A DNA stretch of 42,370 bases. It comes from Pseudomonadales bacterium (GTDB taxonomy: Bacteria; Pseudomonadota; Gammaproteobacteria; Pseudomonadales; Azotimanducaceae). Each line of letters begins with the position of its first letter. Position 1 is the first letter of the stretch. The notes under the pieces were generated by a model. The model saw only the letters and a list, made by a program, of their open reading frames with translations. It did no database searches and was not told the DNA's origin. The stretch covers positions 1 through 42,370 of the forward strand of contig JANQKS010000055.1 in the NCBI GenBank assembly GCA_028281005.1. Reading direction: 5' to 3'. The position numbers were made by a program, and so were the translations under genes. Positions 31,443 through 40,320 of the stretch are shown here, one piece after another.

Positions 31443-32822
31443 TTGGCGACGGACGATCAGGATCTTTTGGCACAGAAACTTGCCCAATATCGGGAAAAAG
31501 GCGTCAGCAAAGTGAAATTGGGCCTGACGGACATTGATGGGGTGATTCGCGGCAAGTACGTGAGCGTCGACAAATTTGCCGGGCTGATGGAGAAGCTGGG
31601 TGGATTTTGCGACTGTGTGTTCGGTTGGGATGTGGATGACCAACTCTACGATGCCAGCCAGTACACCGGCTGGCACACGGGCTTTCCGGATACCGCTTTT
31701 CGTTTGCTGGTGGAAACGGAACGTTGGCTGCCGGACGAAAACTGTCCCTACTTTGTCGGCGAGTTTGTGGGCACCCAAGGTGCAGCCCACCCGTTGTGCC
31801 CGCGCACGCGCTTGCAGCAGGTGTTGGCGCAGTTTGCCGGCCGCGGTTTGACGGTGCGCTCGGGGTTTGAATATGAGTTTTTTGTATTTGCGGAATCGGC
31901 GCATAGCGTGCGCGACAAAGGTTACCGTGATCTCAGACCGCTGACTCCGGGTAACTTCGGCTATTCGGTGCTGCGTAACTCTGTGGAAGCGGATCTGTTT
32001 GCCGGATTGATGGATTACGCACGGGCGTTGGACTGCGACCTGGAAGGCCTACATTGTGAAACCGGCCCAGGTGTGTGGGAGGCCGCGCTCAAATCGAAAA
32101 TTGGTGTTGAAGCCGCCGACCGGGCGAACTTGTTTAAAACCTTCGCCAAGGTGTTTTTACAACGCCGCGACCTCATCGGCACGTTCATGGCCAAGTGGTC
32201 CATGGATTACCCTGGCCAAAGTGGGCATTTCCATTTCAGCCTCGCGGATTTGGAGCACAACAATCAGTTTTATGACCCGGATGCCGCGGATGGCATAGCC
32301 GGTCTGCAGCGCCATGCGGTAGGCGGGCTGCAAAATTACCTGCCAGAACTCTTGAGTTTGCTGGCGCCGACCATCAACAGCTACACGCGTTTGGTCAAAG
32401 GTGCGTGGGCGCCAACCGCCGCTACCTGGGGTATCGAAAACCGCACCGCGGGGATCAGGGTGATTCCCGGCAGTGCTTCGAGCCAACGCATTGAGTGTCG
32501 TGTGGGGGGCGCCGACGGCAACCCGTACCTGGTTGCCGCGGCGGTGTTGAGTGCGGCCTTACGTGGGATAGAAGAAGGTTTAGAGCCGACCGCGCCGGTG
32601 GTCGGTAATGCTTACGAGATTCAAGATCAGCTGCCGGCGGAACAGCAGTTCCCCACCAACCTGCGCCAATCCGCCGAACGTTTGATGCAATCTCAAGTGG
32701 CGATGGCGGCGTTTGGGCAGGAGTTTGTGGAGCATTTTGTCATGTCGCGTTTATGGGAATGTGCGGAATACGAACGTAACCTCAACAGCTGGCAGCTAGA
32801 GCGTTACTTCGAGATCATCTAG
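31443..32822 (+). CDS. Glutamine-synthetase-family ligase (GlnA/PuuA-like)
   Basis: A 459-residue type I glutamine-synthetase homologue with TTG start backed by GGAG (31433-31436). The N-terminal beta-grasp domain has L-T-D-I-D-G-V-I-R-G-K; the catalytic domain has F-E-Y-E-F-F (metal glutamates), G-Q-S-G-H-F-H-F-S-L, and the C-terminal N-R-T-A-G-I-R-V with the phosphate-binding arginines. The adenylylation-site tyrosine region of true GlnA is not evident. Members of this branch link glutamate to amines such as putrescine or ethanolamine. The amidotransferase starts two bases past its stop, so a gamma-glutamylation/hydrolysis pathway is likely, resembling PuuA/PuuD in plan. Confidence 0.85.
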   Translation: MATDDQDLLAQKLAQYREKGVSKVKLGLTDIDGVIRGKYVSVDKFAGLMEKLGGFCDCVFGWDVDDQLYDASQYTGWHTGFPDTAFRLLVETERWLPDENCPYFVGEFVGTQGAAHPLCPRTRLQQVLAQFAGRGLTVRSGFEYEFFVFAESAHSVRDKGYRDLRPLTPGNFGYSVLRNSVEADLFAGLMDYARALDCDLEGLHCETGPGVWEAALKSKIGVEAADRANLFKTFAKVFLQRRDLIGTFMAKWSMDYPGQSGHFHFSLADLEHNNQFYDPDAADGIAGLQRHAVGGLQNYLPELLSLLAPTINSYTRLVKGAWAPTAATWGIENRTAGIRVIPGSASSQRIECRVGGADGNPYLVAAAVLSAALRGIEEGLEPTAPVVGNAYEIQDQLPAEQQFPTNLRQSAERLMQSQVAMAAFGQEFVEHFVMSRLWECAEYERNLNSWQLERYFEII

Positions 32823-32824
32823 CC

Positions 32825-33529
32825 ATGTCGTTACACCTGGGTATTCTGCAAACCGACCACGTGCTGGAGGAATTTCAAACCGCGCACGGGGATTACACGG
32901 ACATGTTCCATCGGCTGTTCAGCTCCGTGGATGCCGATATCCGCTTCAGCGACTACGACGTGCAGGTGGCGGTGCCGCCCGACACCGAGTGTGATGCCTA
33001 TGTCATCACCGGCAGTAAAAATAGCGTGTATGAAGATTTGCCGTGGATCCCGCCTTTGGTCAACTACTTAAAACAAGTGCTGGCCGACCGAAAAAAAATC
33101 ATTGGTATTTGTTTTGGGCACCAGCTAATGGCGCACTATTTTGGCGGTCAAGTAGCGGCTGCCGAACAAGGTTGGGGGGTCGGTGTGCATCATACCGATG
33201 TGGTGCAAACCTACCCTTGGATGACGCCCGCCTTATCCGAGGTCGGCCTGCTTTGCAGCCACAAAGACCAGGTCAAGGTATTGCCTGACGATGCGGAGTT
33301 GTTTTTGGCGGGCGACTTTTGCCCGTTGGCAGGTTTCATCATGGGAGATCAGGTGATTACGGTGCAGGGGCACCCGGAGTTTCAAAAACCCTACTCCAAT
33401 GATCTGATGGACAAACGCCGGTCTCTCTTGGGTGAGGCTGTTTATCAAAGCGGGAAACAGAGCTTGACCGAGGAAACTCATGAGGGGGAGTTTGCGCGTT
33501 GGCTGTTGGAATTTGTGCGAGCGTCTTGA
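32825..33529 (+). CDS. Class I glutamine amidotransferase-like protein
   Basis: A 234-residue stand-alone class I glutaminase domain. The nucleophile elbow is G-I-C-F-G-H-Q-L-M-A (C98 or nearby), and the catalytic His/Glu pair is in V-Q-G-H-P-E-F. V-I-T-G-S-K-N-S-V-Y near residue 60 forms the usual oxyanion-region turn. These GMP-synthase-type domains hydrolyse gamma-glutamyl bonds. Its start two bases after the glutamine-synthetase-like stop shows co-translation, and it may deaminate glutamine for, or hydrolyse the product of, that ligase. Confidence 0.88.
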   Translation: MSLHLGILQTDHVLEEFQTAHGDYTDMFHRLFSSVDADIRFSDYDVQVAVPPDTECDAYVITGSKNSVYEDLPWIPPLVNYLKQVLADRKKIIGICFGHQLMAHYFGGQVAAAEQGWGVGVHHTDVVQTYPWMTPALSEVGLLCSHKDQVKVLPDDAELFLAGDFCPLAGFIMGDQVITVQGHPEFQKPYSNDLMDKRRSLLGEAVYQSGKQSLTEETHEGEFARWLLEFVRAS

Positions 33530-33606
33530 CGCTGCATTGACAGCCGCTGGGAGAAGTTGGCTCCCTAGACGTAAAAGGTTTATTCAAAGTAGGAGCAGAG
33601 CAAAAG

Positions 33607-34497
33607 ATGGGCACGATAAAAGCTGCGAAGGCGCTTTTCCTGATCACGCTGGTACTGATGAGCTCTGCCTGCAGCGTCAAATTTGCCTACAACAACATGG
33701 ACCGCTTTGTGCGCTGGCAGGTCAACGACTACCTGGATTTAGATGCTGAGCAACGCGCTTATTTTAAGGCGGAGCTGGCTGAACTCATTCGTTGGCATCG
33801 GACCAACCATCTCCCTCTCTATTCGGATTACATCCGCGGCTTAGCGGTGCAGTACAGCGATGGTGTGAGTGAAGCTCAAGTTGAGGCGTTGTTTGATCAA
33901 TTCATGTTATGGGGCGAAGAAGTAGAAGAGCGTGGCATGCCTATCGCGATAGAGCTAATGCGCAGCCTCAGCGATGAACAAGTGGCCAAACTTCCGGAAC
34001 GCCTAGAAGAAAGCAACCTCGAGTGGGCAGAAGATGAAGCAGGTGTGCCGCTCGAAGACGTCCAAATTGAGTGGGCCAACGACTTTGTCGATGTCATGTC
34101 CCGTTTTACCGGCCGCCTTGACCGGCAGCAGAAAGCCTATATCAAGTTCCGCGCCACCGCCTACCAGCCGGAAATGGTCATGTGGGCGGACTACCGCCGG
34201 CGTTGGCAGGCTGACATGCTGAAGTTGTTGGAATACCGAAATGAAGAGCGTTTTGCGGCGGATTTTCGAGCCCTAGCCAAAGCCCGTGAGAGCTACTACG
34301 GCCCGGAATATACCGCGGTGAGCAACGCCAATATTGCCCTGGGCCGAGAAACCGTTTCTTATGTGCTTTCAAATTTGAACGAACGCCAAGCCCGACGCTT
34401 TACGGAATCGTTAGAAGAGTTAGCGCAAGATTTGTCTGAGCTCTCGACACAAGGTGCGGGTTCCAAGCCGGCCGCGGCGTCGGCTACCCAAAGTTAG
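33607..34497 (+). CDS. DUF6279-family lipoprotein
   Basis: A 296-residue predicted lipoprotein. The signal ends with the lipobox S-S-A-C (C22), then V-K-F-A-Y-N-N-M-D, which is characteristic of the DUF6279 family common in gammaproteobacteria. The rest is strongly helical, with D-L-D-A-E-Q-R near residue 45 and many W, E and R residues, and a short polar tail. Serine follows the lipidated cysteine, so outer-membrane sorting is expected. Function unknown. It follows the amidotransferase after 77 bases with AGGAG near 33590 upstream of ATG 33607. Confidence 0.85.
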   Translation: MGTIKAAKALFLITLVLMSSACSVKFAYNNMDRFVRWQVNDYLDLDAEQRAYFKAELAELIRWHRTNHLPLYSDYIRGLAVQYSDGVSEAQVEALFDQFMLWGEEVEERGMPIAIELMRSLSDEQVAKLPERLEESNLEWAEDEAGVPLEDVQIEWANDFVDVMSRFTGRLDRQQKAYIKFRATAYQPEMVMWADYRRRWQADMLKLLEYRNEERFAADFRALAKARESYYGPEYTAVSNANIALGRETVSYVLSNLNERQARRFTESLEELAQDLSELSTQGAGSKPAAASATQS

Positions 34498-34520
34498 CTG
34501 TGGCGGGTATGGCGAGTATG

Positions 34521-34543
34521 GCGGATGAGGCGCTATCCGCGCT
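34521..34543. terminator. Weak hairpin between convergent genes
   Basis: GCGGAT (34521-34526) and ATCCGC (34535-34540) form a 6-bp stem with an 8-base loop, followed by GCTTTAAT. It may act as a weak terminator between the lipoprotein gene and convergent pspC. Confidence 0.3.
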
Positions 34544-34819
34544 TTAATAACTGCGTCGGCGCTCGCGTTCCAGCTCGCTGCGTAGATCCGTTTTTAGATC
34601 CTGTGTTGCTGAGCGGTCATCTAAGATGAGCCAGGCTACGAGATACAGGGCAATGACGATCTTGGGGAAAAACAGTGCGGTAACTAACACCGCTACCCGC
34701 AGTATCGCCGCGTCGATGCGCATGGCGTTGGCGATACCTGCGCATACCCCAAAAACCCAACCGTTGTCTTTATCCAGCTGGATAGTCCGTTTCATACGAT
34801 CAATAAAATCGTTAGCCAT
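34544..34819 (-). CDS. pspC: PspC-domain membrane protein
   Basis: A 91-residue PspC protein. The core motif N-G-W-V-F-G-V-C-A-G-I-A-N-A lies near residues 19-32, followed by a hydrophobic stretch (A-V-L-V-T-A-L-F-F-P-K-I-V-I-A-L-Y-L) with a P-K break and V-A-W-L-I-L-D-D. PspC senses envelope stress with PspB and regulates PspA in enterics; here psp genes are absent, so it is a solitary PspC of uncertain role. The C-terminal tail is charged (E-R-E-R-R-R). A 40-residue membrane peptide gene precedes it by 29 bases. Confidence 0.9.
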   Translation of the reverse strand: MANDFIDRMKRTIQLDKDNGWVFGVCAGIANAMRIDAAILRVAVLVTALFFPKIVIALYLVAWLILDDRSATQDLKTDLRSELERERRRSY

Positions 34820-34848
34820 TCATTTAACTCCCGGTTGCTTTATCTTGA

Positions 34849-34971
34849 TTACCCGATGGCCGCTTCGGCCCACAGACCAAAGCCGAGGAATACCACGATC
34901 AGCAAGGTCATGGCCCAGGCCGTGGCACGCGGGTGGGAGATTCTAGACAGTCGGATGTTGGTTGGATTCAT
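34849..34971 (-). CDS. Small membrane peptide upstream of pspC (40 aa)
   Basis: An ATG-initiated 40-codon frame with AGGA seven bases upstream. The peptide has a polar, basic start (N-P-T-N-I-R-L-S-R-I-S) and a single transmembrane helix, A-M-T-L-L-I-V-V-F-L-G-F-G-L-W, ending E-A-A-I-G. It sits 29 bases before pspC on the same strand and is probably co-transcribed. Single-helix peptides often tune membrane sensors, but no family is recognised and expression is unproven. Confidence 0.55.
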   Translation of the reverse strand: MNPTNIRLSRISHPRATAWAMTLLIVVFLGFGLWAEAAIG

Positions 34972-35072
34972 GGTGGCGTCCTGGTACATGGTCCGTGTTT
35001 TTCGTCTTTTACTCATTTGTGTGTTGCAACTGATTCAGATTCAATAGTCGTGCCAACTTGGGGAATAGTTTC

Positions 35073-35097
35073 TTTTTGCGGCGACATACCGCAAAAA
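35073..35097. repeat. Inverted repeat upstream of acyl-CoA ligase
   Basis: TTTTTGCGG (35073-35081) and CCGCAAAAA (35089-35097) are perfect 9-base arms around a 7-base centre, in the promoter region between the divergent small-membrane-peptide gene and the acyl-CoA ligase. The size fits a dimeric repressor operator. Two copies of CTGCAGGGAG follow at 35114-35123 and 35125-35134, an 11-base period. Confidence 0.4.
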
Positions 35098-35249
35098 CCC
35101 GGTGTGACCAGGTCTGCAGGGAGGCTGCAGGGAGACAGTGCATCAGGCCTGACGTTTTGTACGGTTATTGGGAATGGTGTGATTGGCTAAATTCGCCAAA
35201 ATTTAGCGCTACTTTTGTCTGCGAATGCTTGAAAATCGATGGGGGTGTG

Positions 35250-36866
35250 ATGAGTTTTCATTTTGCAACGGCTTGGGAGACAGTAGCGGACCACTATCCG
35301 GATCGCACAGCAGCGATCTGCGATGGGCACGCGGTCAGCTGGAGAGATTTTGAAGCCCGCGCGGCGCGCATAGCGGGGCTGCTCCAGGCCCACGATTTAG
35401 GGGCCGATTCCAAGGCGGGCATGTACCTGCACAACTCCAACGAATACCAAGAAGCCCAGTTTGGTGTCTTCAAAGTGGGGGGTTGCCCTATCAACGTCAA
35501 TTACCGCTACAAAGCGGATGAATTGGTGTATCTGCTCGACAACTCCGATGCCGAGGCGGTGTTTTTTCAATCTTGCTACGCCATGCGCATCTGGGAAATC
35601 AAAGACCGCCTACCCAAGGTGAAATTGTTTGTGCAGGTGGACGACGGCACTGAATCATTGCTGGATTTTGCCGTGGACTTCGAGCGCAGCATTCGGGATA
35701 ACGCACCGGCTGAACGTATCGGTCGGGATCCGGCTGGGGTTTACATGTTGTACACCGGCGGCACTACCGGTATGCCGAAAGGCGTGATGTATCCAGTGGG
35801 TGGTTTTGCGCAGTTCCTGATCTCCATGGGCGCGGTGGGTCGTGAATTGCCGCCGCCAGCCGATATGTCCGAGTATCCGCAACTGCTGCAGGCAATTGCG
35901 AGACCGCCGGTTACCTTGGTGGGTTGTCCGCTAATGCATGGTACAGGTTGCTGGCTTGGCAGCTTCCTGCCGCTGTTGATGGGTGGCACCGTGGTCACCA
36001 CCTCAAAGCTCGGTTTGGATCCCGACCTGCTGTGGGGTTTGACCGAGCAGCATAAGGTGTCCGACATCGTCATTGTTGGGGATGCCTTTGCTAAACCTAT
36101 GCTGGCGGCATTGGATGCCGCGGCGCAACGCGGTACGCCGTATGACCTGTCCTCTCTGCAACAGATCATGTCCAGCGGCGTCATGTGGAGTTCGGAAACC
36201 AAACAAGGGCTGCTGAAACACCATGACATGGTGCTGGCCGACATCATGGGTTCCAGTGAAGGCGGTATGGGCAGCTCCATCACCACCCGCGACATGTCGG
36301 CCCAGACTGCCAAGTTTGAACTCAACGATGGGGTCAAAGTGATCACTGACGATGACCGTATGGTGGAGCCGGGTTCGGGTGAAATCGGCAAGCTGGCGAC
36401 ATCTGCCTTTGTGCCCTTGGGCTACTACAAGGATGAAGAAAAATCCAAAGCGACCTTCCGCGAGGTGGATGGTGTGCGTTACAGCTTCCCCGGCGATTAC
36501 GCCACGGTTGAAGCGGACGGCTCAATCACCTTGTTAGGGCGCGGCAGCGTGTGTATCAACACCGGTGGCGAGAAGGTGTTTCCGGAAGAAGTGGAAGAAG
36601 CCGTGAAGAAACACCCCGCGGTGTTTGACTGCTTGGTGGTCGGCGTGCCCGATGAACGTTTTGGCGAGAAGATTGTGGCTGTCACTTCTCACCGCGACAA
36701 TCAAAGTGTTGCCGACGCTGATTTGATTGAGTTTACCAAGGAACATCTGGCGGGCTATAAAGTGCCGAAACAAGTGCTGGCGGTGGACGAAGTGCGCCGC
36801 GCACCCAATGGCAAAGCGGACTATAAGTGGGCCAAAAATACCGCCATGGAGGCTTATGGCGCCTGA
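35250..36866 (+). CDS. Acyl-CoA ligase, FadD-like
   Basis: A 538-residue AMP-forming acyl-CoA ligase. Motifs: Y-T-G-G-T-T-G-M-P-K-G near 171-181, G-S-S-E-G-G-M-G, G-D-Y-A-T-V near 415, G-R-G-S-V-C-I-N-T-G-G-E-K-V-F-P-E-E-V-E, and the catalytic lysine in P-N-G-K-A-D-Y. The last long motif resembles the FadD17/FadD19-type ligases known from steroid side-chain breakdown in actinobacteria, so a bulky or steroid-like acid is possible, though this is a weak clue. ATG 35250 with GGGGGTG upstream is preferred to the frame open to 35058, whose first 64 residues are unlike the family. Confidence 0.85.
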   Translation: MSFHFATAWETVADHYPDRTAAICDGHAVSWRDFEARAARIAGLLQAHDLGADSKAGMYLHNSNEYQEAQFGVFKVGGCPINVNYRYKADELVYLLDNSDAEAVFFQSCYAMRIWEIKDRLPKVKLFVQVDDGTESLLDFAVDFERSIRDNAPAERIGRDPAGVYMLYTGGTTGMPKGVMYPVGGFAQFLISMGAVGRELPPPADMSEYPQLLQAIARPPVTLVGCPLMHGTGCWLGSFLPLLMGGTVVTTSKLGLDPDLLWGLTEQHKVSDIVIVGDAFAKPMLAALDAAAQRGTPYDLSSLQQIMSSGVMWSSETKQGLLKHHDMVLADIMGSSEGGMGSSITTRDMSAQTAKFELNDGVKVITDDDRMVEPGSGEIGKLATSAFVPLGYYKDEEKSKATFREVDGVRYSFPGDYATVEADGSITLLGRGSVCINTGGEKVFPEEVEEAVKKHPAVFDCLVVGVPDERFGEKIVAVTSHRDNQSVADADLIEFTKEHLAGYKVPKQVLAVDEVRRAPNGKADYKWAKNTAMEAYGA

Positions 36867-36938
36867 CCCGAAGAGCGCTATCAGCCGCGCTCGGCGCTTA
36901 ACCTGTCCTGCGTCTCTATGCAGTAAGCGCTCGTAACT

Positions 36939-37187
36939 TTGTCTGTGCAAAGATACGGTCCGCGCGGCTCCGACCATATACAAACTTGTTCCCTGCGTTC
37001 CATACGGCGAGACCTGGCCGCACAGTTTGAGGAGCTAGAGGTGCGGGGGTTTCACATCGTGTCCGGCGGATTGTTGCGCCGCCTGGAAAATTATGCGTGG
37101 TGGTATCGCTGCAATCGTCGTTTGGGTGAATGGCTGCCGGGCTTATGTATCGAAGTGCAGCTGATCGTGACCCCGCGCAAACCCTAA
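36939..37187 (+). pseudogene. Possible C-terminal remnant of a SAM-dependent methyltransferase
   Basis: In the 325-base gap between the ligase and the MFS gene, a frame from TTG 36939 gives 82 residues. The middle reads S-L-R-S-I-R-R-D-L-A, then F-x-x-L-E-V-R-G, and A-W-W-Y-R-C-N-R-R-L-G ... L-C-I-E-V-Q-L-I, resembling the end of class I methyltransferases that lack their SAM-binding half here. A stop codon lies just upstream in frame, and no good ribosome site is seen. It is either a decayed gene or a short unrelated protein; it ends five bases before the convergent MFS stop. Confidence 0.35.
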
Positions 37188-37191
37188 CCGC

Positions 37192-38511
37192 TTAACCGCC
37201 AGAAGCCGCCTGGCCGGCCTGGATGGCACGCCGCTCTGCTGCGCCGCCCACCTTGATAAAGAAGGGGCCGATACAGGCAAACAGCATCAACCCGGCGAGA
37301 ATAAAAAACGCGCTGTTGTAAGAGCCGGTGGCGTCGTAAATAAACCCTGCCAGAGGTGAAGCAGCCAGCACAAACGGCAGTTCTACCCAGCGCAGCACGC
37401 CGGTCGCTAGGGCAAACGAATGGCTGCCGATGCTGGTGGACACCGCGAAGGTGCGCAGCGGGGACATCCCCGAGTATCCAAAACCGTAGATGGAGGCGGC
37501 CAACGCGGAGCTCCAAAACGAATCTGCCTGGGTGAAGACAATAAGGGCGGTGGCTTGGCAGAGCAAAGCCAACCAGATGGTGAAGCGTGCGCCAAAAAAG
37601 TCGGACAGATAGCCCACCACCGGCTTACCCAGTGCGGCAAACAAAGCGGTGATGGAGAGAATCAGGGCGGCGCGGTCGGTACTTAACCCTAAGTCCAGCA
37701 AGTGGCCGAATAGGTGCAGCATGACGGCGGTGAACACGCAGACCATGGAGCCGAATATGAGCCCGATGCTCCAAAACGCAGGGTTGCGCAGCAACTGTTG
37801 CCAGGTCCACACGCGGCGGTCTTCAACCACTTCAACCATTTCGTCGGCGTGCTGGGCGACGTAGCTGTGGCCATCCCGCACCTCGCCAATGTCTTCGGGG
37901 CGGTCTTTCAAGAAGAGGTAGACAAGCGGCAGCAGCGTCACCGCGGTGGAGACTGCAAAGGTGTAATAACCCACTCGCCAGCCGTAAGCGTCCACCAACG
38001 CGGTGACCAACGGCGGCATCATGATACCGGCCAGGGAAGCACCCATGACCGCAAAGGCGATGGCGCGGCCGCGCCAGTGGTCGAACCAGAAAATGACGCT
38101 GCGGTGCCAGGCCATACTGCCCATACAGCTCATACCGACGCCAAACCCCAAACCCACCACCACATAAAACTGCCACAGGGCTTGGGTACTGCCGAGGAAT
38201 AAGTAAGAGACGGAGACCAGGACGATGCCGAATAGGATCACCAAGCGCGGGGAATGGGCGTCTAAGAAACGACCCAGGGCAGGGGAGATGATGGCGCCTA
38301 CCACCGCGCCACAGGAAAAGCCCAGCGATATTTTAAGGCGGCTGCCGTCCGCCAAAGTCTCCGCGAGAGAAGGCAGAAAAACGCCGCGGGAGTAGGAGAA
38401 AAACCCAGTGCCGAGAAAGCCCAGGAACATACACACGGCGACGATCACCCAACCGTAGAAAAAACTGTCGCCGCGCTTGATGTTGAACCCCTCTCGACCC
38501 TGCAACCGCAT
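37192..38511 (-). CDS. MFS transporter, monocarboxylate/oxalate-formate type
   Basis: A 439-residue major facilitator with 12 hydrophobic helices. It starts with F-F-Y-G-W-V-I-V-A-V, has G-V-F-L-P-S-L in helix 1-2, and the R-G-R-A-I-A-F-A-V-M-G-A-S-L-A-G region in the centre, which fits the OFA/monocarboxylate porter branch. A polar loop of about 45 residues separates the halves. Likely import of a carboxylic acid, which would suit the neighbouring acyl-CoA ligase, but this is inference. ATG 38511 is used; the open frame to 38592 has no better start. It is divergent from the yfcG-like gene. Confidence 0.82.
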   Translation of the reverse strand: MRLQGREGFNIKRGDSFFYGWVIVAVCMFLGFLGTGFFSYSRGVFLPSLAETLADGSRLKISLGFSCGAVVGAIISPALGRFLDAHSPRLVILFGIVLVSVSYLFLGSTQALWQFYVVVGLGFGVGMSCMGSMAWHRSVIFWFDHWRGRAIAFAVMGASLAGIMMPPLVTALVDAYGWRVGYYTFAVSTAVTLLPLVYLFLKDRPEDIGEVRDGHSYVAQHADEMVEVVEDRRVWTWQQLLRNPAFWSIGLIFGSMVCVFTAVMLHLFGHLLDLGLSTDRAALILSITALFAALGKPVVGYLSDFFGARFTIWLALLCQATALIVFTQADSFWSSALAASIYGFGYSGMSPLRTFAVSTSIGSHSFALATGVLRWVELPFVLAASPLAGFIYDATGSYNSAFFILAGLMLFACIGPFFIKVGGAAERRAIQAGQAASGG

Positions 38512-38592
38512 CGAGTGTAGCACTAGGCGGTTTCGTAAATCCGTAACCGTGGTAGGGTTGTGGCACGGATTCTGTTGCGAAGGGGAGCGCAC

Positions 38593-39276
38593 ATGATTGA
38601 TCTGTATACCGCATCAACACCAAACGGTTGGAAAGCATCTGTCACCTCGGAAGAACTTGAACTGCCTTACGAGGTGATCGCCGTGGATCTTGCCAAAAAT
38701 GTGCAGAAGGAAGACTGGTTCCTGAAGATCTGCCCCAACGGACGTATTCCCGCCATCGTTGACCGAACCGAAGATGACTTTGCCGTGTTTGAATCGGGTG
38801 CTGTGATGATCTATCTAGCTGAAAAAACCGGGCGACTCATGCCAACCGATGCCAAAGGCCGATCTGAAGTCATCCAGTGGCTGATGTTCCAGATGGGAGG
38901 TATCGGCCCGATGATGGGCCAGGCGAATGTCTTTTTCCGCTATTTTCCCGAAAAGATCCAACCCGCCATCGACCGCTACCAGAACGAATCCCGGCGTTTG
39001 TTTGAAGTGCTGGACAACCGCTTGGCCCAATCGGAATGGCTGTGCCGGGACTTCTCCATTGCCGACGTCGCCAATTGGTGCTGGGTGCGCACCTATAAGT
39101 GGTCTGGCGTTGAGTGTGAAGATCTGGTGCACCTCAAACGTTGGCGGGATGCTATTCGTCAGCGCCCTGCGGCGGAGCGTGGTGTGAACGTGCCGGTGAA
39201 GGTCGAAAACTTGGAGAAAAACGAAGCCGCGGCGAAGCAGTTTGCCGAGAATGCGCGCAATATGGTGCAGCGGTGA
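38593..39276 (+). CDS. Nu-class-like GST (YfcG/YghU family)
   Basis: A 227-residue glutathione S-transferase homologue close to E. coli Yfc[12 protein letters not shown] at the start, then [25 protein letters not shown], the helix [14 protein letters not shown] and [10 protein letters not shown]. Nu-class enzymes bind glutathione disulfide and act as disulfide reductases using Thr/Asn rather than cysteine; T-P-N-G is consistent. AGGGGAGC lies before ATG 38593. Its TGA overlaps the TonB-domain gene start (GTGA). Confidence 0.9.
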   Translation: MIDLYTASTPNGWKASVTSEELELPYEVIAVDLAKNVQKEDWFLKICPNGRIPAIVDRTEDDFAVFESGAVMIYLAEKTGRLMPTDAKGRSEVIQWLMFQMGGIGPMMGQANVFFRYFPEKIQPAIDRYQNESRRLFEVLDNRLAQSEWLCRDFSIADVANWCWVRTYKWSGVECEDLVHLKRWRDAIRQRPAAERGVNVPVKVENLEKNEAAAKQFAENARNMVQR

Positions 39277-40295
39277 GAGCGCTTTGCCTAGTTGCATTGA
39301 TGACACTGTTGGAGCCGAGCGTTGGAGCTTTAGTATACGCTGCGGAGTCTGTAGATACTTTTACGCCCCCAAAAGTTGAGCAGACCCGCAACCCTAAGTA
39401 TCCGGACGACCTCCTAGCGAAAGGTCGAGAGGGCTGGGTAACGGTCAACTATATGGTGAATCCTGAAGGCGAGCCTTATGACGTTATGGTCTCGGCCACT
39501 TCGGGTGAGCGTGATTTCGAACGTGCCGCGGTGGCAGCCATCAAGAGGTGGCGCTTTTCACCGGCTGTCTTGGACGGGGAATTTATCGATGCTGGTGGTA
39601 TGCATCGCATCACTTTTCGAGTGCGCGGGCAGGAAGGGGCGAGTCGCGGTTTTTCTCGCAACTATAAGAAAATGTTGAGTGCCTTGTTCACGCAAGATCG
39701 TGAACAGGCAGATAAGTATCTCGATCGCCTTCAAAGGCAAGACCGCAATATCTATGAAGAGTCTTTCTATCACCTGGCGATATACAACTACGCTGTTCAA
39801 TGGGGATCAGAAGCGGAACAGTATCGTGCCTTATCTCGGGCCACCTTTATGGATGGAGGGTTGGGATTTTTGCCCGACGAGGCGCTCACCAGCGCGCTCT
39901 TTAGCGAGCTAGGCTTGGAGCTGAAACTCGGCAAGCTGGGTCAGGCGGTACGCACCGCCAGGCAATTGCTCGAACGTGAGCTCACCCCGGACCGCCAAGC
40001 CAAGGTTGAACAACTGTTGGCTCAGTTAGAAGCGGCTGCACGGTCCGAGCAAGCGCTGGTATCGGTGGGGCGCATTAATCAAGGCTACCGCTTCACCCAT
40101 CGATTGTTGAAACCTTCGTTCAGCTTTACCGAGGTACAAGGCGACATCGCGGAACTGCGCCTACATTGCGACAAAGGCTACGTCGGCTTTATCTACGAAG
40201 AAGGTATGACTTACAGCGTGGCGGAAGGCGTTGGGGACTGTTTTCTGACCGCCATTGGAGACCCGGACACGACGTTCAAATTGATTGAATCTTGA
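39273..40295 (+). CDS. Periplasmic TonB-domain protein with long C-terminal region
   Basis: A 340-residue protein with GTG start overlapping the GST stop. A signal peptide ([16 protein letters not shown]) is followed almost at once by a TonB C-terminal-type domain: [18 protein letters not shown] near 50-65 and A-I-K-R-W-R-F-S-P near 85. A helical, TPR-like region (about 130-270) and a small beta-rich end follow. In classic TonB this domain is C-terminal and anchored in the inner membrane with ExbB/ExbD; here it is N-terminal, without an anchor, so energy transduction is doubtful. Function unknown. Confidence 0.8.
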   Translation: MRALCLVALMTLLEPSVGALVYAAESVDTFTPPKVEQTRNPKYPDDLLAKGREGWVTVNYMVNPEGEPYDVMVSATSGERDFERAAVAAIKRWRFSPAVLDGEFIDAGGMHRITFRVRGQEGASRGFSRNYKKMLSALFTQDREQADKYLDRLQRQDRNIYEESFYHLAIYNYAVQWGSEAEQYRALSRATFMDGGLGFLPDEALTSALFSELGLELKLGKLGQAVRTARQLLERELTPDRQAKVEQLLAQLEAAARSEQALVSVGRINQGYRFTHRLLKPSFSFTEVQGDIAELRLHCDKGYVGFIYEEGMTYSVAEGVGDCFLTAIGDPDTTFKLIES

Positions 40296-40320
40296 TGTTG
40301 GGTAGCTTCACACAGATGAC

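Noticed and set aside
31344-31904. 186-codon minus-strand ORF over the start of the glutamine-synthetase-like gene
   Set aside because: Covers the conserved N-terminal domain of the real gene in antisense; no family features.
35741-36391. 216-codon minus-strand ORF
   Set aside because: Antisense to the acyl-CoA ligase, which has complete motifs.
37714-38202. 162-codon plus-strand ORF
   Set aside because: H/G/D-rich antisense of the MFS gene.
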